From positions 1 through 30,252 of IMG/VR virus record IMGVR_UViG_3300020172_000826: a stretch of DNA of 30,252 nucleotides. One strand, given 5' to 3'. A model generated the notes under the pieces. It was not told where the DNA came from. It saw nothing but the letters and a program-made list of their open reading frames with translations, and did no database searches. The position numbers and the translations under genes were made by a program. Shown here in pieces: positions 1 through 7,711 of the stretch (position 1 is the first letter of the stretch; the number at the start of each line of letters is the position of its first letter). This DNA is from a virus.

Positions 1-2
1 CA

Positions 3-510
3 ATTGCCGGCTTAGGCACAGGCATAAATACCGGAACAGGCACAGGCACTAGTGGAGCAACAACTTCGTTGCAGTTTGATCCATTACAGTATGATACCGG
101 TGTACCTGCTATTGATAGTGGACTTGTTGATCTTGCTGGAAAGTATGCAGATCCTTATGCAGGTGCATTTGTCGGACCTATGCCACAAAGTGATCCTTAT
201 GCAGGTGCATTTGTCGGGCCTATGCCACAAAGTGATCCTTATGCAGGTGCATTTGTCGGACCTATGCCACAAAGTGACCCTTACGCAGGTGCATTTGTCG
301 GACCTATGCCACAAAATGCTACAGACTCAACGATTGCCGGCTTAGGCACAGGCATTACCACTCAAGACACTATAGACTCAACAATTGCCGGCTTAGGCAC
401 AGGCATAAATACCGGAACAGGCACAGGCTTAGGCACAGGCACTACCACCCAAGACACTATAGACTCAACGATTGCCGGCTTAGACACAGGCGTAAATACC
501 GGTGTTACTA
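3..510 (+). repeat. Dispersed STIAGLGTG coding repeats around the 42-bp array
   Basis: The peptide DSTIAGL(G/D)TG is encoded at 324, 375 and 462, and a fourth, cut copy opens the window at base 3. Copies are separated by short Gly/Thr-rich runs (INTGTGTG and TTQDTI). The window therefore begins inside a repeat tract, and the copy number to the left is unknown. Confidence 0.85.
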
Positions 511-3455
511 GCGCACCTGCGGTTGCAGTTGATGTTGATGTTGAAGGCGGCGGTGATGGCGGTGGCCCTGGTGGGTGCTTCTTAACCACTGCGGCTGTGT
601 CTCACATGAACCAGAAAGATAACGGGGAGGTACTTAACACGCTTCGTGAGTTTCGCGATTCATACATGCGTAAAAACAAAGAAAAATCCAAAGACGTTGC
701 GTGGTACTACGAAAACGCCCCGCATATTGTGGCTGCACTTGATAAGCGCCCAGATGCGGATAAAGTATACAAAAAAATGTACCGTGACTTTATTAAGCCT
801 GCTTACAACGCCATTCAAAAAGGGAACGAAGCACGTGCGTATGAAATCTATAAAGACGGGATTGACTTTGCCAAAAAACATTCTGGCATAGATACAAAAG
901 AGCTTACCCCTCGTTATGGGTCTAATGCTATGGCCACTGGTTATGCTCATGGTGGCCCTGTTACTCACTATCAAATAGGTGGAGATGTTATGGGGAATAT
1001 GGCTGAAGCTGAAAAATTGATTAAAGCATTGGAAAGTGGAAAATTAACAGGATATGAGCGCGAAGATGCTTTAAGTAGACTTGCAGAAATTTATAGAAGG
1101 CTTGATGGTGGTTCAAACGCCCCTGGTGATTATGCTGGTTCAAACGCGCCAGGCGGTTTAGGGGTTGGCCCTGGACAAGGGATCAATTCTACAGCTCAAA
1201 GTATAGCACTAGGGTTAATGGCGTTTGCAGATAAATATCCGGTATTGGCTCCTCTAGGCTTTGCAGCTAAAGGTTTGGGATTCCTTGGTGGGAAATTAGC
1301 AGATTCTCAAATAGATAAAATGGCAGAAGCACAAAAAGCATTGGAAACAATCGATAAACAAAACGCTGCCGCATTAGCAAGTAGCTCCTCAAGATCATTT
1401 GATCCTTACGGCGGCACAAAAGGTGTTATGTCCGTAACTGATGTAAATGGAAATGTTAAATCATTTGATCCTTATGCTGGGGATTCTGCTAAAGATGCTG
1501 GCCGTAGTGCAAATCAAGCTACTGCAGCTGATACCGCTGCAGCTGATACATCTGGTACAGGAGGCTTTACTTCAGGTGCAAATGCTGATGGTTATGGCGG
1601 TGGTGATTTAGGAGCGTTCCTTGCAAAAGGCGGCTACATAGGCCGCTACGCACATGGTGGTGCAGTTCGCCACTATCAAGCTGGCGGAGATGTTATGTCA
1701 AGTATGGCCGAAGCAGAGAATCTAATTAAAGCATTAGAAGGTGGAAAATTAACAGGATATGAGAGCGACGATGCCCTGAGTAGAGTTGCAGAAATTTATA
1801 GAATGTTGGATGAGAGGCCATCTGGTATGGACTTAATTCAGCCAATGCCGGAGTCGATAAAACTTACACCCGTAGAGATCAAGCAAGCTATTGCCAATGC
1901 ATCACCGTTGACAGCGTTGAAAGAAACGGTCAGCAATAAACCAATTACAGTAGAAGGCGCTCCACTGGTTAGGCAGGTAGACCCTAGGCTCTACGGTGAA
2001 ACTGACGAGGTTGCTACTGGCCCAGGGTACTCAGCGCCTGTCACCGCCCGAGCTGCACCCCCATCAGTAGACCGAAAATTATTAGACTTAGCAGCAAAAT
2101 ATACAACGCCGGGGTTTACCCCTACATTTGCCGTAGGTAGTGTTGACCCTGGCAAAGACCGAATGGCTCTAATCTCACAGAATGCAATCAAAAACAAAAT
2201 TGCTAACCCTGTAGTCAATATTCAACCTGAGTATTCTGATGACTCGGCTGATCGGTTGTCTATGGTTAAGCCTAGAGACACTGCAATCCCAATGAGTCCA
2301 AACATGGCTGCACTGGAGCGAATGTTGATGGCTACACAGTCTGAAGCGTCACCCTATGCAGTTGAATTGCGTCTTGCTAGGGCTGAGGCAACCGCACAAA
2401 CTGCAGCTTTTAACAAAATGCTGGAGAACGCAATTAAGGGCCAAGACGATAACAAACCATCTAAAGCTGAAATGTACTTTCGGCTTGCGGCTGCATTTGG
2501 TGCACCTACAAAGACGGGGCACTTTGCTGAGAGCCTTGCCGAAGTCAACAAGAGCATGGCAGACCAAGCCAAGGAAACTAGGTTGGCAGGCAAAGCAGGT
2601 CAGGCACTCAAGCTGCAACTTGGCTTAGAAGGTGCCAAGGCCGGTATGACTGCAGCAAAAGAAGATGTTAGGGCACTGCAAGGATTGACCAGCGAAGAGA
2701 TGAAAGAAAAAGCAATCTATAAACGTGAATTGATTAAGGAATATTTTAAATCTGGCGAAGCCCAATCAACTGCTGGAAAGCAAGCACAAGACGAAGGCTT
2801 GACCCCAGGGACTCCGCAATATCAAGCTCGCGTAAAAGCAATCTCTGATGAACAGTTTAAGAGGCTGACCGCCGGGGTGGATGCTGCTGTTGCTGCTGCT
2901 AAAGCAAGTCAGGCACAAATTGAGGGGGCTGCGGAAAATAGAAGACTTGCTAAAGAAAAGTTTGACGCAGCTAAAGATAAAACAAAAGCAGACGCTGCCA
3001 AACTGTCCCCGCCTGAGTTGAAACTTAAGATAGAAACCGAAGATATGATTGGCACGACTCAGCAAGCTATGGATAACTTGCGCCGTGCCTATGCGCTTAA
3101 CCCTACGACATTTGACAATTCACTGCCTGATCTTGCACAACGTAAAATTCTCGAGGCCGCTGGTAGTAAAGATCCCAAAGTTATAGCTACGCGAGAGCTG
3201 GAAAACATTCTTGAGAAAGCAGCACTTTCGGCCCTCAAAGCTACGTTCCCAGGTGCAATCAGTGACGGTGAACGCAAGGCTCTAATGAACACTGTGGGCT
3301 TGGGTTCAAAGAGCATAGAAGAAAGAAAGCTGATTATGGAGAGTGGCTACGAGGCACTTAAATCTGTTTCTGAACGAGCCAAGAAACGTCTAAAACTCAT
3401 CAATGAGGGTCTCTACCGCACTACCACTCCAGCAATTGCAGAGGAGACTGAATAA
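3..3455 (+). CDS. Repeat-rich virion-type protein with CFI-box motif, 5' partial
   Basis: The reading frame is open to the left edge, so the true start lies outside; at least 1150 residues are present. The N-terminal 170 residues are low-complexity repeats: a 14-residue unit (core DPYAGAFVGPMPQ) in four copies, then several copies of DSTIAGLGTGI. Around residue 192 a glycine-rich stretch leads into GGCFLTTAAV, followed by TLREFRDSYM, which resembles the CFI-box domain seen in phage and bacterial surface proteins; its function is unknown. A module (AHGG.V.HYQ.GGDV, then LTGYE..DALSR.AEIYR) occurs twice, near residues 315 and 549. The C-terminal third is rich in Ala, Lys and Glu and probably helical. 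No enzyme motif was seen. Position at the end of the late block, and the following gene, suggest a tail or internal virion protein; this is inference. It overlaps the next gene by one base (TAATG). Confidence 0.8.
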   Translation: MAGLGTGINTGTGTGTSGATTSLQFDPLQYDTGVPAIDSGLVDLAGKYADPYAGAFVGPMPQSDPYAGAFVGPMPQSDPYAGAFVGPMPQSDPYAGAFVGPMPQNATDSTIAGLGTGITTQDTIDSTIAGLGTGINTGTGTGLGTGTTTQDTIDSTIAGLDTGVNTGVTSAPAVAVDVDVEGGGDGGGPGGCFLTTAAVSHMNQKDNGEVLNTLREFRDSYMRKNKEKSKDVAWYYENAPHIVAALDKRPDADKVYKKMYRDFIKPAYNAIQKGNEARAYEIYKDGIDFAKKHSGIDTKELTPRYGSNAMATGYAHGGPVTHYQIGGDVMGNMAEAEKLIKALESGKLTGYEREDALSRLAEIYRRLDGGSNAPGDYAGSNAPGGLGVGPGQGINSTAQSIALGLMAFADKYPVLAPLGFAAKGLGFLGGKLADSQIDKMAEAQKALETIDKQNAAALASSSSRSFDPYGGTKGVMSVTDVNGNVKSFDPYAGDSAKDAGRSANQATAADTAAADTSGTGGFTSGANADGYGGGDLGAFLAKGGYIGRYAHGGAVRHYQAGGDVMSSMAEAENLIKALEGGKLTGYESDDALSRVAEIYRMLDERPSGMDLIQPMPESIKLTPVEIKQAIANASPLTALKETVSNKPITVEGAPLVRQVDPRLYGETDEVATGPGYSAPVTARAAPPSVDRKLLDLAAKYTTPGFTPTFAVGSVDPGKDRMALISQNAIKNKIANPVVNIQPEYSDDSADRLSMVKPRDTAIPMSPNMAALERMLMATQSEASPYAVELRLARAEATAQTAAFNKMLENAIKGQDDNKPSKAEMYFRLAAAFGAPTKTGHFAESLAEVNKSMADQAKETRLAGKAGQALKLQLGLEGAKAGMTAAKEDVRALQGLTSEEMKEKAIYKRELIKEYFKSGEAQSTAGKQAQDEGLTPGTPQYQARVKAISDEQFKRLTAGVDAAVAAAKASQAQIEGAAENRRLAKEKFDAAKDKTKADAAKLSPPELKLKIETEDMIGTTQQAMDNLRRAYALNPTTFDNSLPDLAQRKILEAAGSKDPKVIATRELENILEKAALSALKATFPGAISDGERKALMNTVGLGSKSIEERKLIMESGYEALKSVSERAKKRLKLINEGLYRTTTPAIAEETE
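150..317 (+). repeat. Four tandem 42-bp coding repeats
   Basis: Four in-frame units start at 150, 192, 234 and 276, each encoding DPYAGAFVGPMPQ plus one linker residue (Ser three times, Asn in the last). The units are nearly identical at DNA level, differing at a few silent positions such as gga/ggg and gatcct/gaccct. This indicates recent expansion or homogenisation rather than ancient duplication. The number of units is probably variable between related phages. Confidence 0.95.
945..1812 (+). repeat. Duplicated HYQxGGDV module in the first gene
   Basis: Two copies (945-1107 and 1647-1812) encode AHGG-V-HYQ-GGDVM, MAEAE-LIKALE-GKLTGYE, DALSR-AEIYR-LD. They differ at several silent and replacement sites. 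The spacing residues between them are Ala/Gly/Ser-rich. Confidence 0.88.
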
Positions 3456-5440
3456 TGGCTGATAAAGTTGTACCTGACCCCTACCTCAACACTGCTCGAG
3501 CAGTGTTAGGTCAAGGTTTAGGCATGGGTTGGGGCGACGAGGCTGAGGCTTGGTTGCGGTCAAAGTTGGGCAATGAATCTTACGAGACTGTGTTGCCAAA
3601 AATACGGGAGGAGTACGGCCAGTACGCTAAGCAGTACCCCATCACCCAGGGCGTGTCTGAGTTCGTTGGCGGCGCTGCCCCAGGTATTGGTATGATGTTT
3701 GTGCCAGGCATGCAACCGGCAGGTTTAATGCGGCTAGGAGCACTAGGTGCAGCAACTGGAGCCGTATCAGGTGCTGGCTCAGCAACCGAAGGCGACCGTG
3801 CAAGCGGAGCAGGCGGTGGCGCGTTAATTGGCGGTGGGCTAGGTGTTGGTCTGCCAATAGCCTTACGAGCCTCTGGCGGTGCTCGTAAGTGGCTTAGAGA
3901 GCGTCTTCTTCCAACTCCAAAAGTTGTGGAAGACCGGGCACTAGAAAAAATAACTGCGGCTATGCGTGACGCCAAGGTTAATCCCCGGGACGTTCAAGTA
4001 AAAATGGCACAAGACCGGGCAATCGGCGTCCCGTCGGTCATGGCCAATGCAAATCCTGCGCTACGTGACTTGGCTGAAGCAGTGGCTCAGCGTACAGGGC
4101 CGGGTAGTCACGTTATTGAAAATGCATTGACAGCCCAAAAACTTGGCGCACGAGACCGTGTTCAAGCTCAAACAAAAAAAGCGCTAAAGCCGGTTGATTA
4201 CTATGGCATGGAAGACAGTCTGACTGCACAGCTGAGAAATAATGCAAAAGGTCTGTACGAAAAAGCATATGCTCATGGAGACGTTGATGACCCTAGGATT
4301 GTTGAGGTACTTAAAAACCCACAATTTAAAGCGTTTTTTGACAAAGCTCGGTCCATAGCTGACACTGAAGCTCAAACAGCAAAGCTCAAAGGTGAAGACC
4401 CACTTAAGTTTGCATTGCCTGAAATCTACAAGCCTTCTGGTAGGTTTGACGCCAAGGGCAACGAGATATTAGACCTTGTCAAACTGCCTGATGTACGGAC
4501 ATTGGACTACATCAAGCGCGGTATTGATGCCACGATTGATTCTGGATTCCGGGGTCAAGGTATGAGTACAGCAGAAGCCTCAGCACTTAGGGATTTGCGC
4601 AAGCAGTTTGTCAATGCCATTGATGAAAACGTGCCTGATTACAAACTTGCTAGACAAACATATGCTGGTGACTTAGAGATTTTGGATGCTTTGCGTATGG
4701 GTAAAGACCAGTTTAAGAGTCTTGACCAAGAGCAAATCAAGAAGATGGTTGACGCAATGGGGTCTGGCGAAAAAGATGCCTTCCGAACCGGCGTTGCGCG
4801 CAGCATTTATGACATCATCATGGTGCCGTCAAACAATCCAAATACGGCGCAGCGAGTCATTGGCTCTCCAGACATGCAAAAGAAGTTGTCGGCCTTGTTT
4901 GACGATCCTGCTGAGTTTGACCTATACAAAGCCGCGCTAATGCGTGAGTCTCAATTGTTTGGGGAATCCAACAAAATTCTAGGTAATTCTGCAACTGCAA
5001 GACGCCAAGAACTAGGCAAGTCTTTAGAAGATGATACCGGGATGATTGAAAGTGCAATGGCAGCAGCCACAGGCAACTTTAGTGGTGCATTGAGTAACAT
5101 GGTCATGGGTGCGATCAGGTCGGGCCAGATGTCCAAAGCACGTGCTGAAAAACTAGCCGAGATGCTGATGGCCAAAGAGCCAAATGAAGTTGCTGCTGCA
5201 GTGCAAATGATTGAAAACTATGCAGCCAAGCAAGCACCTAAACAGTTCCGGGCCACACTAGGTGAGGCAGGCACTGTCACCGGTACAAGTACTGCAATCT
5301 ATCCAGCACCAGCTGCTACAGCGTTTGACATCATGTCACCTACTAGCGACATTGAGAGAGCTTTGCAAGATCGCGATGAAAGTCCAATTCAAGGCCCAGA
5401 CATTGAAGAAGCATTGAAAAACCGCAACAAAACAAAGTAG
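3455..5440 (+). CDS. Internal virion-type protein, 661 aa
   Basis: The ATG overlaps the stop of the preceding gene by one base, so the two are translationally coupled. The N-terminus reads YLNTARAVLGQGLGMGWGDE, a sequence type common at the start of large phage internal or injected proteins; residues 55-150 form a long Gly/Ala-rich, weakly hydrophobic stretch (GAATGAVSGAGSATEGD, then GGGALIGGGLGVGLP) that could associate with membranes. The rest is charged and probably helical, with a final low-complexity tail. No catalytic motif was recognised. It is the last gene of the late block and is followed at 26 bp by an intrinsic terminator. A role as an ejected or internal virion protein is an inference from context and composition. 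Confidence 0.75.
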   Translation: MADKVVPDPYLNTARAVLGQGLGMGWGDEAEAWLRSKLGNESYETVLPKIREEYGQYAKQYPITQGVSEFVGGAAPGIGMMFVPGMQPAGLMRLGALGAATGAVSGAGSATEGDRASGAGGGALIGGGLGVGLPIALRASGGARKWLRERLLPTPKVVEDRALEKITAAMRDAKVNPRDVQVKMAQDRAIGVPSVMANANPALRDLAEAVAQRTGPGSHVIENALTAQKLGARDRVQAQTKKALKPVDYYGMEDSLTAQLRNNAKGLYEKAYAHGDVDDPRIVEVLKNPQFKAFFDKARSIADTEAQTAKLKGEDPLKFALPEIYKPSGRFDAKGNEILDLVKLPDVRTLDYIKRGIDATIDSGFRGQGMSTAEASALRDLRKQFVNAIDENVPDYKLARQTYAGDLEILDALRMGKDQFKSLDQEQIKKMVDAMGSGEKDAFRTGVARSIYDIIMVPSNNPNTAQRVIGSPDMQKKLSALFDDPAEFDLYKAALMRESQLFGESNKILGNSATARRQELGKSLEDDTGMIESAMAAATGNFSGALSNMVMGAIRSGQMSKARAEKLAEMLMAKEPNEVAAAVQMIENYAAKQAPKQFRATLGEAGTVTGTSTAIYPAPAATAFDIMSPTSDIERALQDRDESPIQGPDIEEALKNRNKTK

Positions 5441-5456
5441 AATATTGATGCAGTTG

Positions 5457-5636
5457 TCAATCTTTAACCCCGCTTCGGCGGGGTTCTTTTATGAGCGTTC
5501 GGTAGGCCTCAATCGCATCCTTCAAATCGCACCGCAACTGCTCTAGCTGGTCTTGCTGTTCTTGCAACCGCAGGTAGGCTTCAAGCGCAAACTTGTCCAG
5601 TGTCGCCCTGTCCCAGGTGCTGAAGGTAGGGGTCAT
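5457..5636 (-). CDS. Small coiled-coil-like protein, 59 aa
   Basis: The start ATG (5636) forms an ATGA overlap with the stop of the upstream gene, and this decides the start over longer in-frame options. The 59-residue product begins MTPTFSTWDRATLDKF and continues as a Leu/Gln/Glu-rich amphipathic helix (LRLQEQQDQLEQL), likely a short coiled coil. No family was recognised. It is the last gene of the minus-strand small-gene operon. Its final ten codons are read through the stem of the plus-strand terminator. Confidence 0.75.
   Translation of the reverse strand: MTPTFSTWDRATLDKFALEAYLRLQEQQDQLEQLRCDLKDAIEAYRTLIKEPRRSGVKD
5466..5490 (+). terminator. Intrinsic terminator of the late operon
   Basis: A perfect 8-bp stem (AACCCCGC / GCGGGGTT) closes a TTCG tetraloop and is followed by CTTTT. 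It lies 26 bp after the stop of the last late gene. The T-run is only on the plus-strand side, so the element is directional. The hairpin also encodes the last codons of the convergent minus-strand gene. Confidence 0.93.
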
Positions 5637-5863
5637 GATGGGTAGGGACAATCGTCTGGCACAAAAGCCAAACAGTGAATAGATGTGAATCGGTTTTTGA
5701 ACGGGGTCCACCTATCAATGTAAACATCAGGCATCAGCGCCAATGAGCGATTGATTTGTGATACCTCAACATCTAGCAGCAACGCAATTTGATGGGGAGT
5801 GAGCCCATCTGGAGCCTGGGCTAGGGTGTCCCGGATGCGTTTTGACAATACAGTAATAGTCAT
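5633..5863 (-). CDS. Small winged-helix/HTH-like protein, 76 aa
   Basis: The ATG at 5863 is chosen because it lies 4 bp after the upstream stop; an extension to TTG at 5887 would overlap that gene for no gain. The product has a helix-turn-helix-like segment (LTPHQIALLLDVEVSQINRS, residues 24-43) followed by MPDVYIDRW, a pattern I associate with short phage proteins that resemble replication or transcription regulators. DNA binding is inferred from the HTH; the target is unknown. The stop overlaps the next start (ATGA). Confidence 0.75.
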   Translation of the reverse strand: MTITVLSKRIRDTLAQAPDGLTPHQIALLLDVEVSQINRSLALMPDVYIDRWTPFKNRFTSIHCLAFVPDDCPYPS

Positions 5864-5867
5864 AATT

Positions 5868-6062
5868 TTAAAAAGGTGCGTCTTCAAAGTTTTGCGGGTT
5901 GAACGGTATCGGCTTGCTTGGCAAAAGTTTGGGCAACTCGGTAGGGAAGGGCCAAATCAATTTGGTAATGTCTGCCAAAGCAATTTGTTCAGATTCCGTC
6001 AATACTTTTGGCGGTGCAATAAAAGATTGCACCAACGCATTAAATTGTTGTTGGTCAGTCAT
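5868..6062 (-). CDS. Hypothetical small phage protein, 64 aa
   Basis: The ATG overlaps the preceding stop (ATGA). The protein is 64 residues, starts MTDQQQFNALVQSF and has a Pro-rich C-terminal half (LLPSKPIPFNPQNF). No signal peptide, membrane segment or known motif was seen. Its reality rests on tight packing in the operon. Function unknown. Confidence 0.65.
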   Translation of the reverse strand: MTDQQQFNALVQSFIAPPKVLTESEQIALADITKLIWPFPTELPKLLPSKPIPFNPQNFEDAPF

Positions 6063-6637
6063 TTGTTGCGCTCCCTAAGTTGAGTTTCTGCCCACACCGC
6101 ACCTTGTGCAAACGTATCCAAAGCTGTGCCTTTCCTGTTGTGAATCTGCTCCCAATCCTCCTCCGTCAGCCCTACCCACGGGCGCTGGGGTGGGGTGGTG
6201 TAAAGGGGCTTTCCTTTCTGCCCACTGTAAAACTGTAGTGCCCACTTATCCGCAATCTTTCCGTCCGGCATCGCCCAAAGCACAGGCTCCTGCTGCTGGG
6301 GTGGGGTGACATAGCCAAATAGTTCAGCGAACTCCCGCAGCATATATGTCCCGCGAGAGCCATCATCAAACGTAATGTCTGGCGACCCTCCAGCGGTCAA
6401 GGACTCCACCGTTCCGAGGCTTTCGTCCTCTAAACAAATCACTTTGTCGCCTACCCGTGGCATACGCATCTTGGCTTTCTGCTCCAGCGCGGTGCGTAGG
6501 GCGGCGATGGCCTGTTCGTGCATGGCATAGCAATCTATTGGCTCAAACCCACGCGCATACACTTTCCCATTTTTAGGCTCAACCGCAGAGCACAACGCCT
6601 CCAGCGCCTGCTGCGCGGCTTGCCGTAATGTGGTCAT
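6059..6637 (-). CDS. Hypothetical phage protein with PWVGLTEED motif, 192 aa
   Basis: The ATG overlaps the preceding stop (ATGA). The N-terminal 50 residues are helical (LRQAAQQALEAL, AIAALRTALEQ) and are followed by a small beta-rich section beginning VGDKVICLEDESLGTV. Near residue 150 it carries PWVGLTEEDWEQI. A very similar tag (PWVGLTDEE) occurs in the 74-residue protein encoded upstream at 7013-7237. This kind of small modular protein is frequent in phage early regions; none has an assigned function that I can name. Confidence 0.7.
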   Translation of the reverse strand: MTTLRQAAQQALEALCSAVEPKNGKVYARGFEPIDCYAMHEQAIAALRTALEQKAKMRMPRVGDKVICLEDESLGTVESLTAGGSPDITFDDGSRGTYMLREFAELFGYVTPPQQQEPVLWAMPDGKIADKWALQFYSGQKGKPLYTTPPQRPWVGLTEEDWEQIHNRKGTALDTFAQGAVWAETQLRERNK

Positions 6638-6837
6638 GTCGTTCCCCTTGCTCGGATGCGCTCACCGACTTCTTCGTCCCAAACGTTACGGTCGTCAAAC
6701 ATTGCAGCACAAGCCTCACGCTCGGCAGCGGCAACAAGGGCGGCAAATTTAACAACAGACGAATCGAACCAATTTGTGTCATGGTTTGGGTTATCAGTTG
6801 CAATTTTCCACATATGTTCAATTTTTTTGATGTTCAC
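6634..6837 (-). CDS. Hypothetical small phage protein, GTG start, 67 aa
   Basis: A GTG start at 6837 overlaps the preceding stop as GTGA, matching the ATGA junctions of its neighbours. An internal ATG at 6813 is possible but would break the coupling. The product (VNIKKIEHMWKIA..., then FAALVAAAEREACAAMFDD) is a small, mostly helical soluble protein. No family recognised. Confidence 0.65.
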   Translation of the reverse strand: MNIKKIEHMWKIATDNPNHDTNWFDSSVVKFAALVAAAEREACAAMFDDRNVWDEEVGERIRARGTT

Positions 6838-7016
6838 GGTGTTCCCTCCTTAATCATCTTCGCAACATCATCCACAGTAAGTCCAAGCGCCTCTAAATCT
6901 GATGGTCGGAAAATAAGTTTGGTTGGTGTCAATTTAATCTTTTCGCCAGTCTCATCCATATGTTTGCGGATTTCTATGAGCGCGGCTTCCAAGTTAGCTT
7001 CTGTTAATTCAGTCAT
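6834..7016 (-). CDS. Hypothetical small acidic protein, 60 aa
   Basis: The ATG overlaps the preceding stop (ATGA) and the stop overlaps the next start (GTGA). The 60-residue product starts MTELTEANLEAALIEI and continues KLIFRPSDLEALGLTVDDV, which looks like two helical segments joined by a short strand. No motif was recognised. It is supported by operon packing only. Confidence 0.65.
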   Translation of the reverse strand: MTELTEANLEAALIEIRKHMDETGEKIKLTPTKLIFRPSDLEALGLTVDDVAKMIKEGTP

Positions 7017-7237
7017 GTGTTCTTCTCCTTGAGTTTGGCTTCGATGGCATCGGCGTAAACGTGTGTGTCTTCAGTTACAAAATCACGGTTTGTCACCACG
7101 CACCAGATGTCGCTTTTCTCCTCATCCGTCAGCCCCACCCAAGGTTTGGCATAGACCTGCGTGTCGTCATCGTCCTGCGCTGCTCGGCGCAGAGCCTCGC
7201 GTTCGATGCGCCTGAATTCGTCTTCCTCGCTATTCAT
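7013..7237 (-). CDS. Hypothetical phage protein with PWVGLTDEE motif, 74 aa
   Basis: ATG 7237 is preferred to a TTG four codons upstream because it overlaps the preceding stop (ATGA) and has GGGGGA five bases upstream. The protein has an acidic N-terminus (MNSEEDEFRRIEREALRRA, then QDDDD) and carries PWVGLTDEEKSDIW near residue 32, shared with the 192-residue protein of the same operon. Function unknown; the shared motif suggests a common partner or common origin. Confidence 0.72.
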   Translation of the reverse strand: MNSEEDEFRRIEREALRRAAQDDDDTQVYAKPWVGLTDEEKSDIWCVVTNRDFVTEDTHVYADAIEAKLKEKNT

Positions 7238-7356
7238 AGCATCCCCCAAACAAATCCAGCCAGCCCAGCGATGCCGACCAGGGCAAACAGCACCAAAATG
7301 CAGGTAGCAATTGCGTACATCAAATTTGCCAGTCCATAGTCGTCATCGTCATTCAT
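7234..7356 (-). CDS. Small single-pass membrane protein, 40 aa
   Basis: This short frame has an ATG at 7356 that overlaps the stop of the upstream gene (ATGA), and its own TGA overlaps the start of the downstream gene (ATGA), so it fills an otherwise unexplained gap of about 100 bp. The product starts MNDDDDYGLANLMYAIATC and continues as one hydrophobic helix (ILVLFALVGIAGLAGFVWG). The acidic head followed by one membrane helix suggests an inner-membrane microprotein. Holin-like or host-takeover roles are possible but not shown. Confidence 0.75.
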   Translation of the reverse strand: MNDDDDYGLANLMYAIATCILVLFALVGIAGLAGFVWGML

Positions 7357-7565
7357 AGCGTTACCTTTCGAGTCTTAAATCCCCTGTGTGTGTAGCATTG
7401 AATGCTGCCATCTGCAAGCAACTTCCAGCCTGCGTTCTCTCCGCACAGCTTCTGAATCCGCTCCTCCGCCGTATCTATCCGTGCCTCATGTTCGGATGGA
7501 CCGTCGAGCAGGTAAGCTGCTGACATAACTAGGGCAATTAGTGCCGCTGCAATCCAGTTTAGCAT
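7353..7565 (-). CDS. Small membrane-anchored or exported protein, 70 aa
   Basis: The N-terminal 20 residues (MLNWIAAALIALVMSAAYLL) form a membrane anchor or signal-like helix. A soluble domain follows, with two cysteines in a compact C-terminal part (LCGENAGWKLLADGSIQCY), then a basic tail (HRGFKTRKV). Two cysteines 16 residues apart after an export signal suggest a periplasmic disulphide-bonded domain. I associate this sequence type with proteins from phages of Betaproteobacteria; function unknown. It overlaps the preceding gene by 7 bp. Confidence 0.78.
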   Translation of the reverse strand: MLNWIAAALIALVMSAAYLLDGPSEHEARIDTAEERIQKLCGENAGWKLLADGSIQCYTHRGFKTRKVTL

Positions 7566-7711
7566 TCTCCTTCTCCTTTACAAACTGGGCAAATCGAACC
7601 ATCATATTGACCTTCTCCTGAGCCGGAGCAAGTTGAACAGATGCCTTCCTCTAAAACTTCTGGGCCGTCATCAGCCATATAACTGGCATAGTCGTCGTCA
7701 TAGTCAATCAT
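7559..7711 (-). CDS. Small DnaJ-type zinc-finger protein, 50 aa
   Basis: The start is ATG 7711, overlapping the end of the preceding gene by 8 bp; the longer upstream frame only shadows that gene. The C-terminal half has two CxxCxGxG knuckles (CSTCSGSGEG and CPVCKGEGEC), the pattern of the DnaJ cysteine-rich zinc-binding domain. The N-terminus is acidic (MIDYDDDYASYMADDGPE). It likely binds one zinc ion. Zinc binding follows from the motif; a chaperone-like or structural role is speculation. Confidence 0.82.
   Translation of the reverse strand: MIDYDDDYASYMADDGPEVLEEGICSTCSGSGEGQYDGSICPVCKGEGEC

Noticed and set aside
150-317. Possible CRISPR array
   Set aside because: The repeats are contiguous, in frame and without spacers; they are coding tandem repeats.
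2349-2628. Overlapping frames of 79-90 codons on both strands inside the first gene
   Set aside because: They lie within a long coding frame that matches the surrounding reading frame; their products are low-complexity or Cys/Leu-rich and lack a start context.
3580-3975. 131-codon minus-strand frame inside the 661-aa gene
   Set aside because: Pro/Ala/Ser-rich product that simply mirrors a Gly/Ala-rich coding region; no ribosome site.
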